Source of the DNA: Desulfosediminicola flagellatus
GTDB taxonomy: Bacteria > Desulfobacterota > Desulfobulbia > Desulfobulbales > Desulfocapsaceae
Direction: 5' to 3'
DNA: 64,000 bases
NCBI RefSeq assembly: GCF_005116655.2
Contig: NZ_CP050698.1
Location: 4,876,001-4,940,000 of the forward strand
Position numbers and translations under genes: made by a program
Shown: piece by piece, positions 55,584 through 64,000 of the stretch
Numbering within the stretch: position 1 is the stretch's first letter
Layout of the letters: the number at the start of each line of letters is the position of its first letter
Notes under the pieces: model-generated
Databases searched by the model: none
What the model was told of the DNA's origin: nothing
What the model saw: the letters and a program-made list of their open reading frames with translations, nothing else

Positions 55584-55623
55584 GAATTGTAGTGATAAGA
55601 GTTAATTATAATTCTATAGAGAA

Positions 55624-56046
55624 TCAGGAAACGGCAGGAAACACGTTCATATGGTCAATCTTGATGCAGCGATCCATTACAACAGTGATCCCATTCGCCT
55701 CTGCCAACTGCGCTGCCTCAATATTACGAATACCCTGCTGCATCCAGACGAATTTGGCGCCAATTGCAACAGCATCCTCCACTACGGGGTAGACGTCTTC
55801 TGACTTGCGAAAGATGTTTACCATATCGATTTTACGATCAATGTCCAGCAGTGTACTATAACATGGAAGGCCCAATATCGAAGTCTGACCGGGATTTACC
55901 GGGATCACCGTGTAACCAGCTGCTATGAGATATCTTGCTACCTGATTACTTGGCCTGCTCTCCTTGGGTGACAATCCAACAACAGCAATTATTTTGGTTT
56001 CGCTGAGAAGCGGTTTATAATCAGAGAGTCGTTCTATGGTCAGCAT
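55624..56046 (-). CDS. CoA-binding domain protein (YccU-like)
   Basis: A 140-residue Rossmann-fold protein of the CoA-binding family. The N-terminal nucleotide loop is IIAVVGLSPKESRPSNQVARYL, followed by GYTVIPVNPGQTSILG and the C-terminal VWMQQGIRNIEAAQLAEANGITVVMDRCIK. The family binds CoA as a cofactor or regulator; its role is undefined. It precedes uvrA on the same strand with a 40-base gap. Confidence 0.88.
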   Translation of the reverse strand: MLTIERLSDYKPLLSETKIIAVVGLSPKESRPSNQVARYLIAAGYTVIPVNPGQTSILGLPCYSTLLDIDRKIDMVNIFRKSEDVYPVVEDAVAIGAKFVWMQQGIRNIEAAQLAEANGITVVMDRCIKIDHMNVFPAVS

Positions 56047-56289
56047 TTATTACCCGTCTGGAGAGTTGAGATGATAAGAAGTGAAGGATTTTCTATGGGA
56101 GAAAAAACATTTACCACTGTGAAATGCTATGGTAGCTTAAGCAGATAAAATTATGACCGCATAGACAAAAGTCAAGAGAACAATTATACTTGTGCGGTGA
56201 TTACACTCCGATGGTCTGATTATCAGCCATAAACTGTATATCCACACTTTAACTATCCAACTATCCAGTTAAAATAACGAGGACATTCC

Positions 56290-57156
56290 ATGAACTTTCA
56301 GGATATCATCTTCGAGCTTGATACCTATTGGTCAGGCCAGGGTTGTGTCATTCAGCAACCATACGATATGGAAGTCGGCGCCGGCACCTTCCACCCTGCC
56401 ACCCTCTTACGGGCACTTGGCCCAGAGCCGTGGAAAGCTGCATACCCACAACCTTCACGACGCCCTACAGACGGTCGTTATGGAGACAACCCAAACAGAC
56501 TTCAGCACTATTATCAGTATCAGGTCGTACTTAAACCATCCCCGCTGAATGTTCAGGAGCTTTATCTTGAGAGCCTTAAGCGATTCGGTCTTGATCTGCT
56601 TGAGCACGACATTCGTTTTGTAGAGGATGATTGGGAATCTCCTACACTCGGAGCTTCCGGTCTCGGCTGGGAAGTCTGGCTTGATGGTATGGAAATTACC
56701 CAGTTTACCTATTTTCAGCATGCTGGTTCAATTGAGCTTCATCCGACCACCGTTGAGATCACCTATGGTCTGGAGCGAATCGCCATGTACCTCCAGGGGG
56801 TTGAAAGTGTTTACGACATTGCCTGGAATGACAATGTGACCTACGGTGAAATCTTTCATCAGGCAGAAGTAGAATTTTCAACTTTCAATTTTGAAGAAGC
56901 AAATGTTGAAAAGCTTGTCGAATTTTTTAACACCTATGAGGAAGAAGCACATAAGCTTATCGAAAAGAATCTCATACTCCCAACCTATGACTATTGCCTG
57001 AAATGCTCCCATACTTTCAACCTGTTAGATGCACGAAAAGCTATCAGCGTGTCGGAAAGAACCAGATATATTGGACGCATTCGAAATATCGCCAGAAAAG
57101 TCGCTGAAAAATATGTTGCTCAGCGCGAAGAAATGGGACATCCATTAATCAAGTAA
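56290..57156 (+). CDS. glyQ: Glycyl-tRNA synthetase alpha subunit
   Basis: Catalytic alpha subunit of the bacterial tetrameric glycyl-tRNA synthetase, 288 residues. Segments [51 protein letters not shown], and [16 protein letters not shown] are characteristic. The C-terminal [30 protein letters not shown] is conserved. The beta subunit gene glyS, normally next, does not follow: the next 500 bases hold no gene and then a PilZ gene starts. The beta subunit must therefore be encoded elsewhere. Confidence 0.97.
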   Translation: MNFQDIIFELDTYWSGQGCVIQQPYDMEVGAGTFHPATLLRALGPEPWKAAYPQPSRRPTDGRYGDNPNRLQHYYQYQVVLKPSPLNVQELYLESLKRFGLDLLEHDIRFVEDDWESPTLGASGLGWEVWLDGMEITQFTYFQHAGSIELHPTTVEITYGLERIAMYLQGVESVYDIAWNDNVTYGEIFHQAEVEFSTFNFEEANVEKLVEFFNTYEEEAHKLIEKNLILPTYDYCLKCSHTFNLLDARKAISVSERTRYIGRIRNIARKVAEKYVAQREEMGHPLIK

Positions 57157-57170
57157 TAGACAAAATACGG

Positions 57171-57208
57171 AAGCACAGGAAGGCCAAATGAACCTCTATC
57201 CTGTGCTT
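57171..57208 (+). terminator. Hairpin after glyQ
   Basis: Perfect 10-bp stem AAGCACAGGA/TCCTGTGCTT with an 18-base loop, 15 bases after the stop. The T content downstream is modest. From 57209 to 57682 there is no gene or further structure I can support. Confidence 0.5.
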
Positions 57209-57682
57209 TCGTGCTCGTTTGTTAACTCTTCCATTACATTCTCACCTTAGTAGTCAATCTGACTGATGGCTTTTTATTACCCAACTATAAACTGACAAGC
57301 AACGACGTAGTTGTTCAGTAATTTTATCTGATAAAATTGAATTTCTTACCTCAGCACAATGTCTCTTCACTGACGTGTTAAGCTTCAACCAACTCATTAG
57401 GCAGAAATTCAAACTCACTCATTCAGCATCTCGGCAGTCTTCTTTTTCCTGAAATTCTTTTAGATATTTTTTTTCCCTGGTGGGAACTACAGAACTCTCA
57501 CATACAAAATTCATGTATCCACCTAATATCAATACTCTTTATATCTATATATTTTTGGTCATCAACGTGCATCCTCCCCCATGCTTCACAACACTCTCAC
57601 ACATGGATGCATAGATTTTCCCGTCGTGGTAAATTAACCAGCAATACCAGACATACGTGCTACGAAACATAACGAGGATAGG

Positions 57683-58165
57683 ATGATGGAAAACAACGGG
57701 TTTACTACCTACATTTTGCTCATACCCATAATGGCACTCGTAGGGATACCACTCATAGCATTGATAGTAATATCCATCGCACGAATATTACAAAGAATCT
57801 ATAGCATGATTAATACCGTTCAAGAGCATACTGAAGAAACTGAGGCTGAATCGGAGCAAAGAAGAGATAAACGAATTGACACCGACATGCTTCTGGTCAG
57901 CATAGTTGGTGACGGAGGGAAAATTACTGGAACAACATGTAATATCTCTAATTCCGGTATATGTATAAAAGACCTGCCAACAGAAAAACTGTTCAACTCA
58001 GATCAATTTACCGCAACGGTCAATACCGGTTATCAAACGTTCACTATTGACCTGGTCCGGAAATGGGACCAAATTCACGACAATGCCAAAACGATGGGTG
58101 CCGCAATTACAAATGCTCCCGATAACTGGATTGCATTTGTTGCAACAGAACGACAGTTTTCCTGA
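57683..58165 (+). CDS. Membrane-anchored PilZ-domain protein
   Basis: A 160-residue protein with one N-terminal hydrophobic helix (about 9-33), a short charged helical linker, and a PilZ domain beginning with RRDKR (RxxxR c-di-GMP motif, about 60-64) and continuing to NISNSGICI (D/NxSxxG motif, about 90-98). Both core motifs are intact, so c-di-GMP binding is likely. The start ATG follows GAGGATAGG. It stands alone and its output partner is unknown; type IV pilus control is a reasonable guess given the organism's pilus genes. Confidence 0.85.
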   Translation: MMENNGFTTYILLIPIMALVGIPLIALIVISIARILQRIYSMINTVQEHTEETEAESEQRRDKRIDTDMLLVSIVGDGGKITGTTCNISNSGICIKDLPTEKLFNSDQFTATVNTGYQTFTIDLVRKWDQIHDNAKTMGAAITNAPDNWIAFVATERQFS

Positions 58166-58293
58166 ATAATACATCCAAAAATATCTTAAGTTACCTGCCC
58201 TGCTGGCTTTTATTTCTAAAGCCATGTAGTCTTAATTACGAAACAGTTTTTAGACAGCCTTGATTCAGGACGAAAATAGAGGCAAAAAAAAAG

Positions 58294-58316
58294 GCCCTAT
58301 GTTATATACATAGGGC
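58294..58316 (-). terminator. Terminator of selC
   Basis: A perfect 9-bp stem GCCCTATGT/ACATAGGGC with a 5-base loop, followed on the minus strand by a run of T (CCTTTTTTTTTGCC). It lies 16 bases after the selenocysteine tRNA. Confidence 0.85.
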
Positions 58317-58331
58317 GCTTAATATATCGAC

Positions 58332-58429
58332 TGGCGGAAGTGCATGGGAATCGAACCCACCTAGCGAGCTATTAACCCGCTACACCGGATTTGAAGTCCG
58401 GGAGGGCCACCAGTGCCCTGTCCACTTCC
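58332..58429 (-). tRNA. selC: Selenocysteine tRNA (anticodon TCA)
   Basis: A 98-base tRNA with CCA encoded. It begins GGAAGTGG and ends GCACTTCCGCCA. The anticodon loop, CTTCAAA within GGACTTCAAATCC, reads UGA, and there is an extra-long variable arm. Length, extended acceptor stem and anticodon match bacterial selC. The organism therefore decodes UGA as selenocysteine. No selenoprotein with an in-frame UGA was recognised in the window, and selA, selB and selD are not present here. Confidence 0.95.
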
Positions 58430-58601
58430 GCATAGTGCTTTAACGGAAAGCCAGCATACTAATAATTATTGACCTTGAAAACAAGTTTTTATTATAATAC
58501 TTTCTTCAATTCAATTTTAACGAAAAGAACTGCCATATGTGGGCTATTGCCTCTCAAATGAACAGTTTCCATATCCATTCCACATATTCAATTACAATAA
58601 C

Positions 58602-58955
58602 ATGCAGTGTGAACGACTCATAAAACTTGCCAAGACCTGGTTTGTAAGCGTCAGAGAAGAAACAATGGCTCCTGCCAGAATGATTTCTTTTATGGAACAA
58701 CATGTCGATGAATGTCCTGTCTGCCAGGATGATCCTGACATCAAGGATGAGATTGCCAAAATCACGGAACTCATTCTTCCCGAATCGAAAATCCCTAAAG
58801 CAGTGCGAATGCAGAATGAAGCTGCAGAACGTGAAGCTGAAGAGGACGACGAAGAGGAAGAGGAAAAGGACAGCGATACTGATACCGACGATGAAGAAGA
58901 CGTTTATGATGATGATGACGATGATTTTGAAGCAGAACCTGATCTCGACAAATAA
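58602..58955 (+). CDS. Small protein with CxxC motif and highly acidic tail
   Basis: A 117-residue protein in two parts. The first 60 residues are predicted globular with His-Val-Asp-Glu-Cys-Pro-Val-Cys (HVDECPVC), a possible zinc-binding site like those of anti-sigma-like zinc-finger proteins. The rest is an Asp/Glu-rich stretch of about 40 residues. The frame is open upstream to a GTG at 58539, but homology-like composition begins at the ATG at 58602; neither has a strong ribosome site. A typical terminator follows. Function unknown. Confidence 0.65.
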   Translation: MQCERLIKLAKTWFVSVREETMAPARMISFMEQHVDECPVCQDDPDIKDEIAKITELILPESKIPKAVRMQNEAAEREAEEDDEEEEEKDSDTDTDDEEDVYDDDDDDFEAEPDLDK

Positions 58956-58973
58956 TACATGACATTTTCAACT

Positions 58974-59008
58974 AAAAAAAAGCGGGGATATACCCCCGCT
59001 TTTTTTTA
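58974..59008. terminator. Terminator after the acidic-tail protein gene
   Basis: GC-rich hairpin AGCGGGG/CCCCGCT with a short AT-rich loop, flanked by a run of A before and T after, so it can serve both strands (the plus-strand gene and the convergent acyltransferase gene). Confidence 0.9.
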
Positions 59009-59038
59009 GCTCTGCCTTTCCAATTACACTCTATTCAT

Positions 59039-59905
59039 TCACCAGGGAACTGTTTCTGTCTCCCACTCCTGTAGCTTTCGTTCAATAAAACTGTTTATCA
59101 ACTGCACCTCTTCGTTCCCACGGCCCTCTACCTCGGCCGGAGTGTCAAAGGCCAAACGAATAGGGCGATTGCAGTCAATTCTACCGAAATCTTTTATTAA
59201 TGGGCCATTTTTCAAAGTATCTGTCCGCAATGCAAGTGGTACTAACGGAACCCCTGCCCTCTTGGCCAGCTTTACTCCTATTGAGCTCATTTTACTCGCG
59301 TCAAACACATGAGATCGTGTGGACTGTGGAAAAACAACCACAGACATCCCGTCTTCAAGTCGCTTGACTCCTTCTTCAAGTACAACCTTGAGATCCTGCC
59401 GTGGGTTCGTCCGGCTTACTGCAATTGGATTACGGGACAGCATTATATGTTTGAAAACAGGATATTCAACCAGACTTTGCTTCACAACAAAGGTCACCCG
59501 ACGAGGCAAAATAATCGCAGGCAAAATGAGTGTTTCAATAAAACTCATATGATTTCCGATTATCACGCAAGGCCCTGTTGTTTTTTCCAGATGCTCAAGC
59601 CCGGATATACGAATATGAACACCTATATCCTCAAGGTAGTGGAGCACGGCCTGACTGCTATCCCCCCACTGTTTATCACCATACTCTCCACGTCTTGCCT
59701 TCATGGAACTGCGCAGAATAATTGTAACAAAACGTGTGTAGAAGTGCAGTGAAGGAAACAGTTTTGCGATAAGAGAACGTTCGTGTTTTTTGGTAGTATA
59801 CGTAAAATTTTCCAGCGGGAGATTTGTCATAGTATATATAATTTTTTTACTATTCGTTATATTGTGATTAAAACTTCTCGAAAAAAATAAAACTAGCATG
59901 AACAA
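59039..59905 (-). CDS. PlsC-like lysophospholipid acyltransferase
   Basis: A 288-residue acyltransferase of the 1-acylglycerol-3-phosphate family, expected to transfer an acyl chain in membrane-lipid synthesis. The catalytic motif is NHMSFIETL (H-x4-E where H-x4-D is usual), and the substrate motif is VVFPQSTRSHVF instead of FPEGTRS. These changes occur in some PlsC-like groups. The start is unclear: TTG 59905, ATG 59899 and ATG 59830 are all in frame and none has a clear ribosome site; homology favours 59830. Confidence 0.8.
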   Translation of the reverse strand: MFMLVLFFSRSFNHNITNSKKIIYTMTNLPLENFTYTTKKHERSLIAKLFPSLHFYTRFVTIILRSSMKARRGEYGDKQWGDSSQAVLHYLEDIGVHIRISGLEHLEKTTGPCVIIGNHMSFIETLILPAIILPRRVTFVVKQSLVEYPVFKHIMLSRNPIAVSRTNPRQDLKVVLEEGVKRLEDGMSVVVFPQSTRSHVFDASKMSSIGVKLAKRAGVPLVPLALRTDTLKNGPLIKDFGRIDCNRPIRLAFDTPAEVEGRGNEEVQLINSFIERKLQEWETETVPW

Positions 59906-60281
59906 AAGAGATGCTGCAAGAATAATCGCTCACATCAATTATCTATCAAGTCCTTTTCATCTTTGATCATTTCTCCGCTGGCCAACATGTAGTATTTAGT
60001 ATTTCCTTCTACACAACAAGAGCTTAGCACAATCACACCTTCCTGTGCTCGCAGGGTCGTTTATTTTTCACAAGAATTATCCATCCCCCCTAATATGTGA
60101 AACTGACCAATAGGGGCTATACTCATTGCAGTAATTTGTTTTTGCGTCACCGTGAACTACCTTGAAGTGAATATCGGGCCCATTATCACAAGATTGAAAG
60201 GCTCATACAGTAAAGAAAATGACATAACTGAAAGCACAAGGAATCGGCAAGGTAGTAGACCAATTATCCTGTTTGAAGTCC
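59906..60281. other. Intergenic region between the acyltransferase and galT
   Basis: 376 bases with no supported gene, repeat or structured element. It includes the region upstream of the acyltransferase and downstream of galT. Confidence 0.45.
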
Positions 60282-61352
60282 CTAATCTGCTTCTCGCAAC
60301 CGACGTACAGCCTCTTCCGGGCTGAGCGTGTTTATAGCCAGACCTGAACCGAGTTCAAAACCATTTGGAATAGTTGTTCGCGGGCAGATCTCAAGGTGCC
60401 AATGGAAGCATGCTTGATGATCAGCTTCTGTCATTTTCGCAGGAGCAGAATGTAGGAAAAAGTTATACTGCACCACTCCGAGTAAGACCTGCAAACGTGC
60501 CATCACCCTTTGTAAAAGAATTGCAAAATCCATACATTCAGCATCAGTAACTTTTCTAAAATCATGACTATGTATACGTGGCAGGATATGAATTTCCCAG
60601 GGGAATCTACTTGCAAACGGTTTGATAGCAACAAAACTTTCATTCTTATCAACGATGTACCTGCCAACTTCAATACTGCGATGTACAGGCCCGTCCGTGG
60701 GGTCGTATACTGTAGTTTCATATGATAGATTCTCGTCTATCAACATACAGAAGATACATCTTTCATATTGGCTGTACAGCTTACGGCTGCTACTGATCTC
60801 AATCTCGACATTGGCAGGTATTATCGGCATGGCAATTATCTGGCTGTGTGTATGGGCAATGCTGCCGCCTGATGCCGGACCATAATTTTTAAAGATCAAT
60901 ACATAGCTATGACCGGCAGCTGATTGATAGAGCTTTTTCATTCGCTCTCGATAAACGACAAGAATGGCCCCTATATGTGCAGCATCCATCTGATAGATTT
61001 GGATACCGTGATTGCGGTGATCTATCACCACTTCATGCCGACCATACCCTTCAATGACCCGATGCATGCCCAACTCGTAACCCGGCAGATTGTGATCATC
61101 ATCTAATACAGGATACAGGTTTCGTACGACCCGAATCTGCCACTCTTTTGAGTCAGGTTCCCTTAAGGACTCCTCAGGAGTTTGATCTTCATTACCAGAA
61201 CAAAAAGGACAGCCATCCACTCGTGTGCGTCTATCAGGTTCAAAGGATTCGTGCTTGGTAACAGGTCGTGCCCCCCTTGCTGAGGCTATCAAAACTGATT
61301 CAATGGGGATAATTGGATTGAGGCGAATCTCTCTTACTCTTTCTTCAACCAT
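60282..61352 (-). CDS. galT: Galactose-1-phosphate uridylyltransferase family protein
   Basis: A 356-residue histidine-triad superfamily enzyme transferring UMP (or a related nucleotide) between hexose-1-phosphates. It has the zinc motif CPFCSG near residue 48, a second CxxC in ERCIFCMLI, the active-site HTHSQIIAMP (nucleophile His in HxHxQ), and the C-terminal HWHLEICPR. It is of the short bacterial-archaeal class. No galK, galE or galM is adjacent; the neighbouring genes belong to galactonate use. Substrate could be a nucleotide-sugar other than galactose. Confidence 0.85.
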   Translation of the reverse strand: MVEERVREIRLNPIIPIESVLIASARGARPVTKHESFEPDRRTRVDGCPFCSGNEDQTPEESLREPDSKEWQIRVVRNLYPVLDDDHNLPGYELGMHRVIEGYGRHEVVIDHRNHGIQIYQMDAAHIGAILVVYRERMKKLYQSAAGHSYVLIFKNYGPASGGSIAHTHSQIIAMPIIPANVEIEISSSRKLYSQYERCIFCMLIDENLSYETTVYDPTDGPVHRSIEVGRYIVDKNESFVAIKPFASRFPWEIHILPRIHSHDFRKVTDAECMDFAILLQRVMARLQVLLGVVQYNFFLHSAPAKMTEADHQACFHWHLEICPRTTIPNGFELGSGLAINTLSPEEAVRRLREAD

Positions 61353-61692
61353 ACTGATCCCTGTTTGTGACTGTTGATACCTATGAGATAGGTGTTTCCG
61401 GGAGATTATTTTATACAGCAGTTATTGTTGTCATTGTATCACCCTGTAAAAAATTAGGCTAACCAGCATTTCTCACCGCCCTTTCGACTACAACCACAAT
61501 CACAATCAATTGATTTAATGAACAAATAAAAGACCTCAAAGAAGAAAAACACCTCCACAGCATATTTGCCCTTTGCGATATAGTAGATCTTGTAGCAGAT
61601 CACAATTAACGCTACTTACCAGACAGGCACTATCACTAGAATTGATTACAAAAATCTCAGACTGTTTGATTGACCGTTATCTGCATATAACT
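61353..61692. other. Intergenic region between galT and dgoA
   Basis: 340 bases on the minus-strand side of both genes; presumably contains the galT promoter. I see no gene, hairpin or clear repeat. Confidence 0.45.
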
Positions 61693-62325
61693 TCAAAACG
61701 AGTTGTTTTTTTCAGCAAATGACTTTCGAAACTTTCTGGCATTTATAACCAGTTGTTCCGAAGACATGCCCTTTTTATAGAGTGATGATCCTAGCCCGAA
61801 ACCTTGCGCACCAGCCTGCACGTAAGCTTGCCAGTTAGCACTGTCTATTCCACCAACAGGGATGAGAAGTATATTCTTAGGCAAAATGGCCTTTATCGCT
61901 TTAACAACAGCAGGCGTAACAAGCTCTGCAGGAAAGAGCTTAAGGGCATCGGCTCCGGCATGGATGGCAGCCATCGCCTCGGTAGGTGTGGCAACTCCTG
62001 GAATGGAGATAAGCCCGCATTCTTTTGTTGATTTAATCACTTCGATATCGCAATGTGGAGAAATTATGAGTTTTCCCCCAGCATCCCTGACCTGCATGAC
62101 CTGGTCAGGCCTGGTTACAGTTCCCGCGCCGATTATAGCTGACTCACCAAAGTGAGTTGCCATCCGACGAATTGTTTCATATGGCTCTGGAGAGTTTAAT
62201 GGGTTCTCAATGACTTGAAAGCCCTCACCAATGAGCAAACCAGCATATTCTACAGCTTCATCCGGTTCGATGCCACGGGTGATAGCGATAAAGGGAAATG
62301 ATTGGAGTGATGTTTTAAAGTTCAT
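61693..62325 (-). CDS. dgoA: 2-Dehydro-3-deoxy-6-phosphogalactonate aldolase
   Basis: The class I aldolase cleaves 2-dehydro-3-deoxy-6-phosphogalactonate to pyruvate and glyceraldehyde 3-phosphate. The 210 residues show the KDPG/KDPGal family pattern: AITRGIEPDEAVEYAGLLI, IGAGTVTRPDQV, the Schiff-base lysine region ALKLFPAELVTPAVVKAIKAILP, and PVGGIDSANWQAY. Start ATG is six bases after dgoK, on the same strand; the two form an operon opposite dgoD. Confidence 0.93.
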   Translation of the reverse strand: MNFKTSLQSFPFIAITRGIEPDEAVEYAGLLIGEGFQVIENPLNSPEPYETIRRMATHFGESAIIGAGTVTRPDQVMQVRDAGGKLIISPHCDIEVIKSTKECGLISIPGVATPTEAMAAIHAGADALKLFPAELVTPAVVKAIKAILPKNILLIPVGGIDSANWQAYVQAGAQGFGLGSSLYKKGMSSEQLVINARKFRKSFAEKNNSF

Positions 62326-62331
62326 AATATC

Positions 62332-63234
62332 TCAGATGAGTTGTTTAAGGCGCGCAATTCGGAAAAGACCATATGCTGAGACATCAGCTGGTGCAGATTG
62401 CGCTGTAATTCCAAACTGTTCCAATGCGGACAGATACAGCTCTGTCAGGTGTGGTTCAGCCAGTACACATACCGTCCCTGTTGGAGTATAGCCAGCCTTT
62501 AGAGCTTCACCAATTTCTGTGCCGATAAGAATGCCGGAAAGATAGCTCTCGGTACCAGCATCTTCCGATAATCCAAGTATATCCTTTACGCGTGTTTGAA
62601 AGAGACTGGAAAGTAATCCTTTACCCTTTCCAATGCTATTGTAGCCCTCATCAACACCTTTCCTGAAACTAACAGGAGACCAGCTCGCTGTTGTAATGGC
62701 TCGTAGTATCGTATGGTTTCGAACGGCATTAAAAAGATCGCCTGTCATGAAGGTTGAAAAACTTGTAAGTATCCCGTCATGAAGGTTGACCCACTTGGAG
62801 TGAGTTCCCGGTAGTATGACTACCTGATCTCCTGATTGCGTAATACCTGCTAACTGGGTCTCCTCCCCCCGCATTATATCAGGGTGTGGTGTGAGCTGTT
62901 TTACACCGGGTACAAACCATATCCTGCCCAATGGTTCTGTATCAAGATGCGACAAATTCAATGCGAGATCCTCTGGAGAGGCAGGACACTCCACGTAGTC
63001 TGTCTCAACCCAACCCTGCCTGCTGGTAATCATTCCTGCAGCAACGATCGGCGTTCCCGGAGATATCGTACCTAGCTGTTTGAGTTGCTGACAGAGAGTT
63101 TGTAAGAATTTTCCGTTTTCAATACAGAGTATCCCAGCTTCGCTGTTCACCTTACAGAGGATGTTGCCATGTTCATTTAAAAAGTAGGCCCGGAAGGAGG
63201 TTGTACCCCAGTCAAGAGCGATCAGGTTAGCCAC
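62332..63234 (-). CDS. dgoK: 2-Dehydro-3-deoxygalactonokinase
   Basis: A 300-residue kinase of the sugar acid kinase family, phosphorylating 2-dehydro-3-deoxygalactonate with ATP. The N-terminal nucleotide motif IALDWGTTSFRAYFL and the pattern GTHSKWVNLHDGIL are typical of DgoK. The start is GTG, supported by GAGGTG about five bases upstream. It is the first gene of the dgoK-dgoA operon and lies back to back with dgoD. Confidence 0.94.
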   Translation of the reverse strand: MANLIALDWGTTSFRAYFLNEHGNILCKVNSEAGILCIENGKFLQTLCQQLKQLGTISPGTPIVAAGMITSRQGWVETDYVECPASPEDLALNLSHLDTEPLGRIWFVPGVKQLTPHPDIMRGEETQLAGITQSGDQVVILPGTHSKWVNLHDGILTSFSTFMTGDLFNAVRNHTILRAITTASWSPVSFRKGVDEGYNSIGKGKGLLSSLFQTRVKDILGLSEDAGTESYLSGILIGTEIGEALKAGYTPTGTVCVLAEPHLTELYLSALEQFGITAQSAPADVSAYGLFRIARLKQLI

Positions 63235-63369
63235 AATTCACCTCATAATTAATATTGACGTCAACAATCAAACCAGTGTACACATATTTTATACAACTTA
63301 AAAATAGTATTTTCTCACCATAGATAAAATACACAACTGATAACGAAGAGTACTTTGTAGAGATAACCT
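63235..63369. promoter_or_regulatory. Divergent control region of the dgo genes
   Basis: A 135-base spacer between dgoK and dgoD. It contains the perfect palindrome TTGACGTCAA (63255-63264) and GTGTACAC shortly after. These are the only candidate operators for a GntR-type regulator, such as DgoR of other bacteria; the regulator gene is not in the window. Confidence 0.35.
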
Positions 63370-64000
63370 ATGAAAATACACTCATATTCAACCTGGATCG
63401 TCCCTCCTCGTTGGCTCTTTTTAAAGATAGAGACCAATACAGGTATTGTCGGCTGGGGAGAACCTGTCATTGAAGGTAAGGCCCATACGGTTGAAACGGC
63501 TGTCCACGAAATGATGGATTATCTCATAGGTAAAGACCCTGCCCGGATTGAGGATATTTGGCAGGAACTCTACCGGGGCGCATTTTATCGGGGTGGCCCT
63601 ATCCTGATGAGTGCACTTGCAGGCATCGACCAGGCTCTTTGGGATATAAAAGGCAAACATTTCAACACACCAGTTTACGACCTGCTGGGGGGCCGTTGTC
63701 GCGATAAAATACGAGTTTATCAATGGATTGGAGGCGACAGGCCATCTGATGTCGGCAAAGCTGCAAAAGAAGCTATGGACAGTGGTGCTACAGCGGTGAA
63801 GATGAATGGCACAGAGGAAATGCAGATCGTCGACAGCCATAAGAAAATCGATGAACTCGTCGAGCGGGTAGCTGCTATTCGTCAATCCTGCGGGCCGTAT
63901 TTTGATATCGGAGTAGATTTTCACGGCCGGGTCCATAAGCCCATGGCCAGAATTATAGCAAAAGAGCTTGAGCAGTTTAAGCTGATGTTTATAGAGGAGC
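63370..64000 (+). CDS. dgoD: Galactonate dehydratase, truncated by window end
   Basis: Dehydrates D-galactonate to 2-dehydro-3-deoxygalactonate; mandelate racemase/enolase superfamily. The first 210 residues are present out of about 380. Visible are [34 protein letters not shown], the lysine-containing strand TAVKMNG and [11 protein letters not shown] with the first metal-binding Asp. The ATG at 63370 has no gene between it and dgoK. Reading runs off the end without a stop codon, so the C-terminal domain is not seen. Confidence 0.9.
   Translation, partial: MKIHSYSTWIVPPRWLFLKIETNTGIVGWGEPVIEGKAHTVETAVHEMMDYLIGKDPARIEDIWQELYRGAFYRGGPILMSALAGIDQALWDIKGKHFNTPVYDLLGGRCRDKIRVYQWIGGDRPSDVGKAAKEAMDSGATAVKMNGTEEMQIVDSHKKIDELVERVAAIRQSCGPYFDIGVDFHGRVHKPMARIIAKELEQFKLMFIEE

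Noticed and set aside
63421-63936. Minus-strand frame of 171 codons at the right end
   Set aside because: It is antisense to dgoD, whose plus-strand reading matches the mandelate racemase family throughout.
1-64000. CRISPR arrays, integrases and complete insertion sequences
   Set aside because: No regularly spaced direct repeats, transposase or integrase genes were seen; the only mobile-like feature is the 168-base inverted-repeat element.

Overview
The window reads as a chromosomal segment of a Gram-negative anaerobe, most likely a Desulfobacterota member close to the Desulfobulbales. This is inferred from the gene mix, not from a marker-gene match: pentaheme nitrite reductase NrfA, many sigma-54 activators and histidine kinases, two iron-containing alcohol dehydrogenases, a selenocysteine tRNA, a pilMNOP plus MshL-like secretin cluster, SecB and NikR. 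The DNA is moderately AT-rich and intergenic spacers are often 300-600 bases.

Layout. 0.3-6.2 kb: a GAF-type sigma-54 activator, then a minus-strand operon of a DUF4405 membrane protein, a small periplasmic protein, a membrane histidine kinase and its sigma-54 response regulator. 6.5-10.1 kb: an acyl-activating ligase and nrfA. Two palindromes GTTACC-N4-GGTAAC lie upstream of nrfA. 10.7-16 kb: an Fe-alcohol dehydrogenase behind a near-perfect sigma-54 promoter, next to an operon of a second Fe-alcohol dehydrogenase, a soluble PAS kinase and a sigma-54 response regulator. 16.3-24.3 kb: a PrmA-like methyltransferase; a PanE-like reductase, universal stress protein and kinase-fold protein; an amino-acid ABC importer without an ATPase gene; and an MFS transporter. 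24.3-32.6 kb: a MITE-like element, nikR, a PilZ protein, a C-GCAxxG-C-C protein, a periplasmic binding lipoprotein paired with a Cache hybrid kinase, and another PAS kinase. 33-40 kb: dsdA, a sigma-54 driven cupin-ferredoxin pair, about 1.3 kb of decayed sequence, two identical tRNA-Leu(GAG) genes, secG, a truncated tpiA, rimI and gap. 40-44 kb: sfsA and lepB-pyrB-pyrC. 44.3-52 kb: the type IV pilus assembly operon. 52-59 kb: secB, uvrA, a CoA-binding protein, glyQ without glyS, a membrane PilZ protein and selC. 59-64 kb: a PlsC-like acyltransferase, galT, and the galactonate genes dgoA, dgoK and dgoD (cut by the window end).

How the genes fit together. The first half is dominated by signal transduction into sigma-54 promoters, with three enhancer-binding activators in the first 14 kb. 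Two promoters with a near-consensus -24/-12 element are visible, one before the Fe-alcohol dehydrogenase and one before the cupin-ferredoxin pair. Sensor genes sit beside likely targets: the alcohol dehydrogenase with PAS kinase and regulator, and the binding lipoprotein with hybrid kinase. The second half is mostly housekeeping: translation, pyrimidine synthesis, protein export, DNA repair and pilus assembly.

Most worth a second look are the alcohol dehydrogenase/kinase/activator module, the cupin-ferredoxin operon with its repeated CTTTTCACA motif, the nrfA upstream palindromes, the truncated tpiA, the pilus secretin divided over two proteins, and the DUF4405 sensory operon. Functions are read from motifs and context; no database search was possible.
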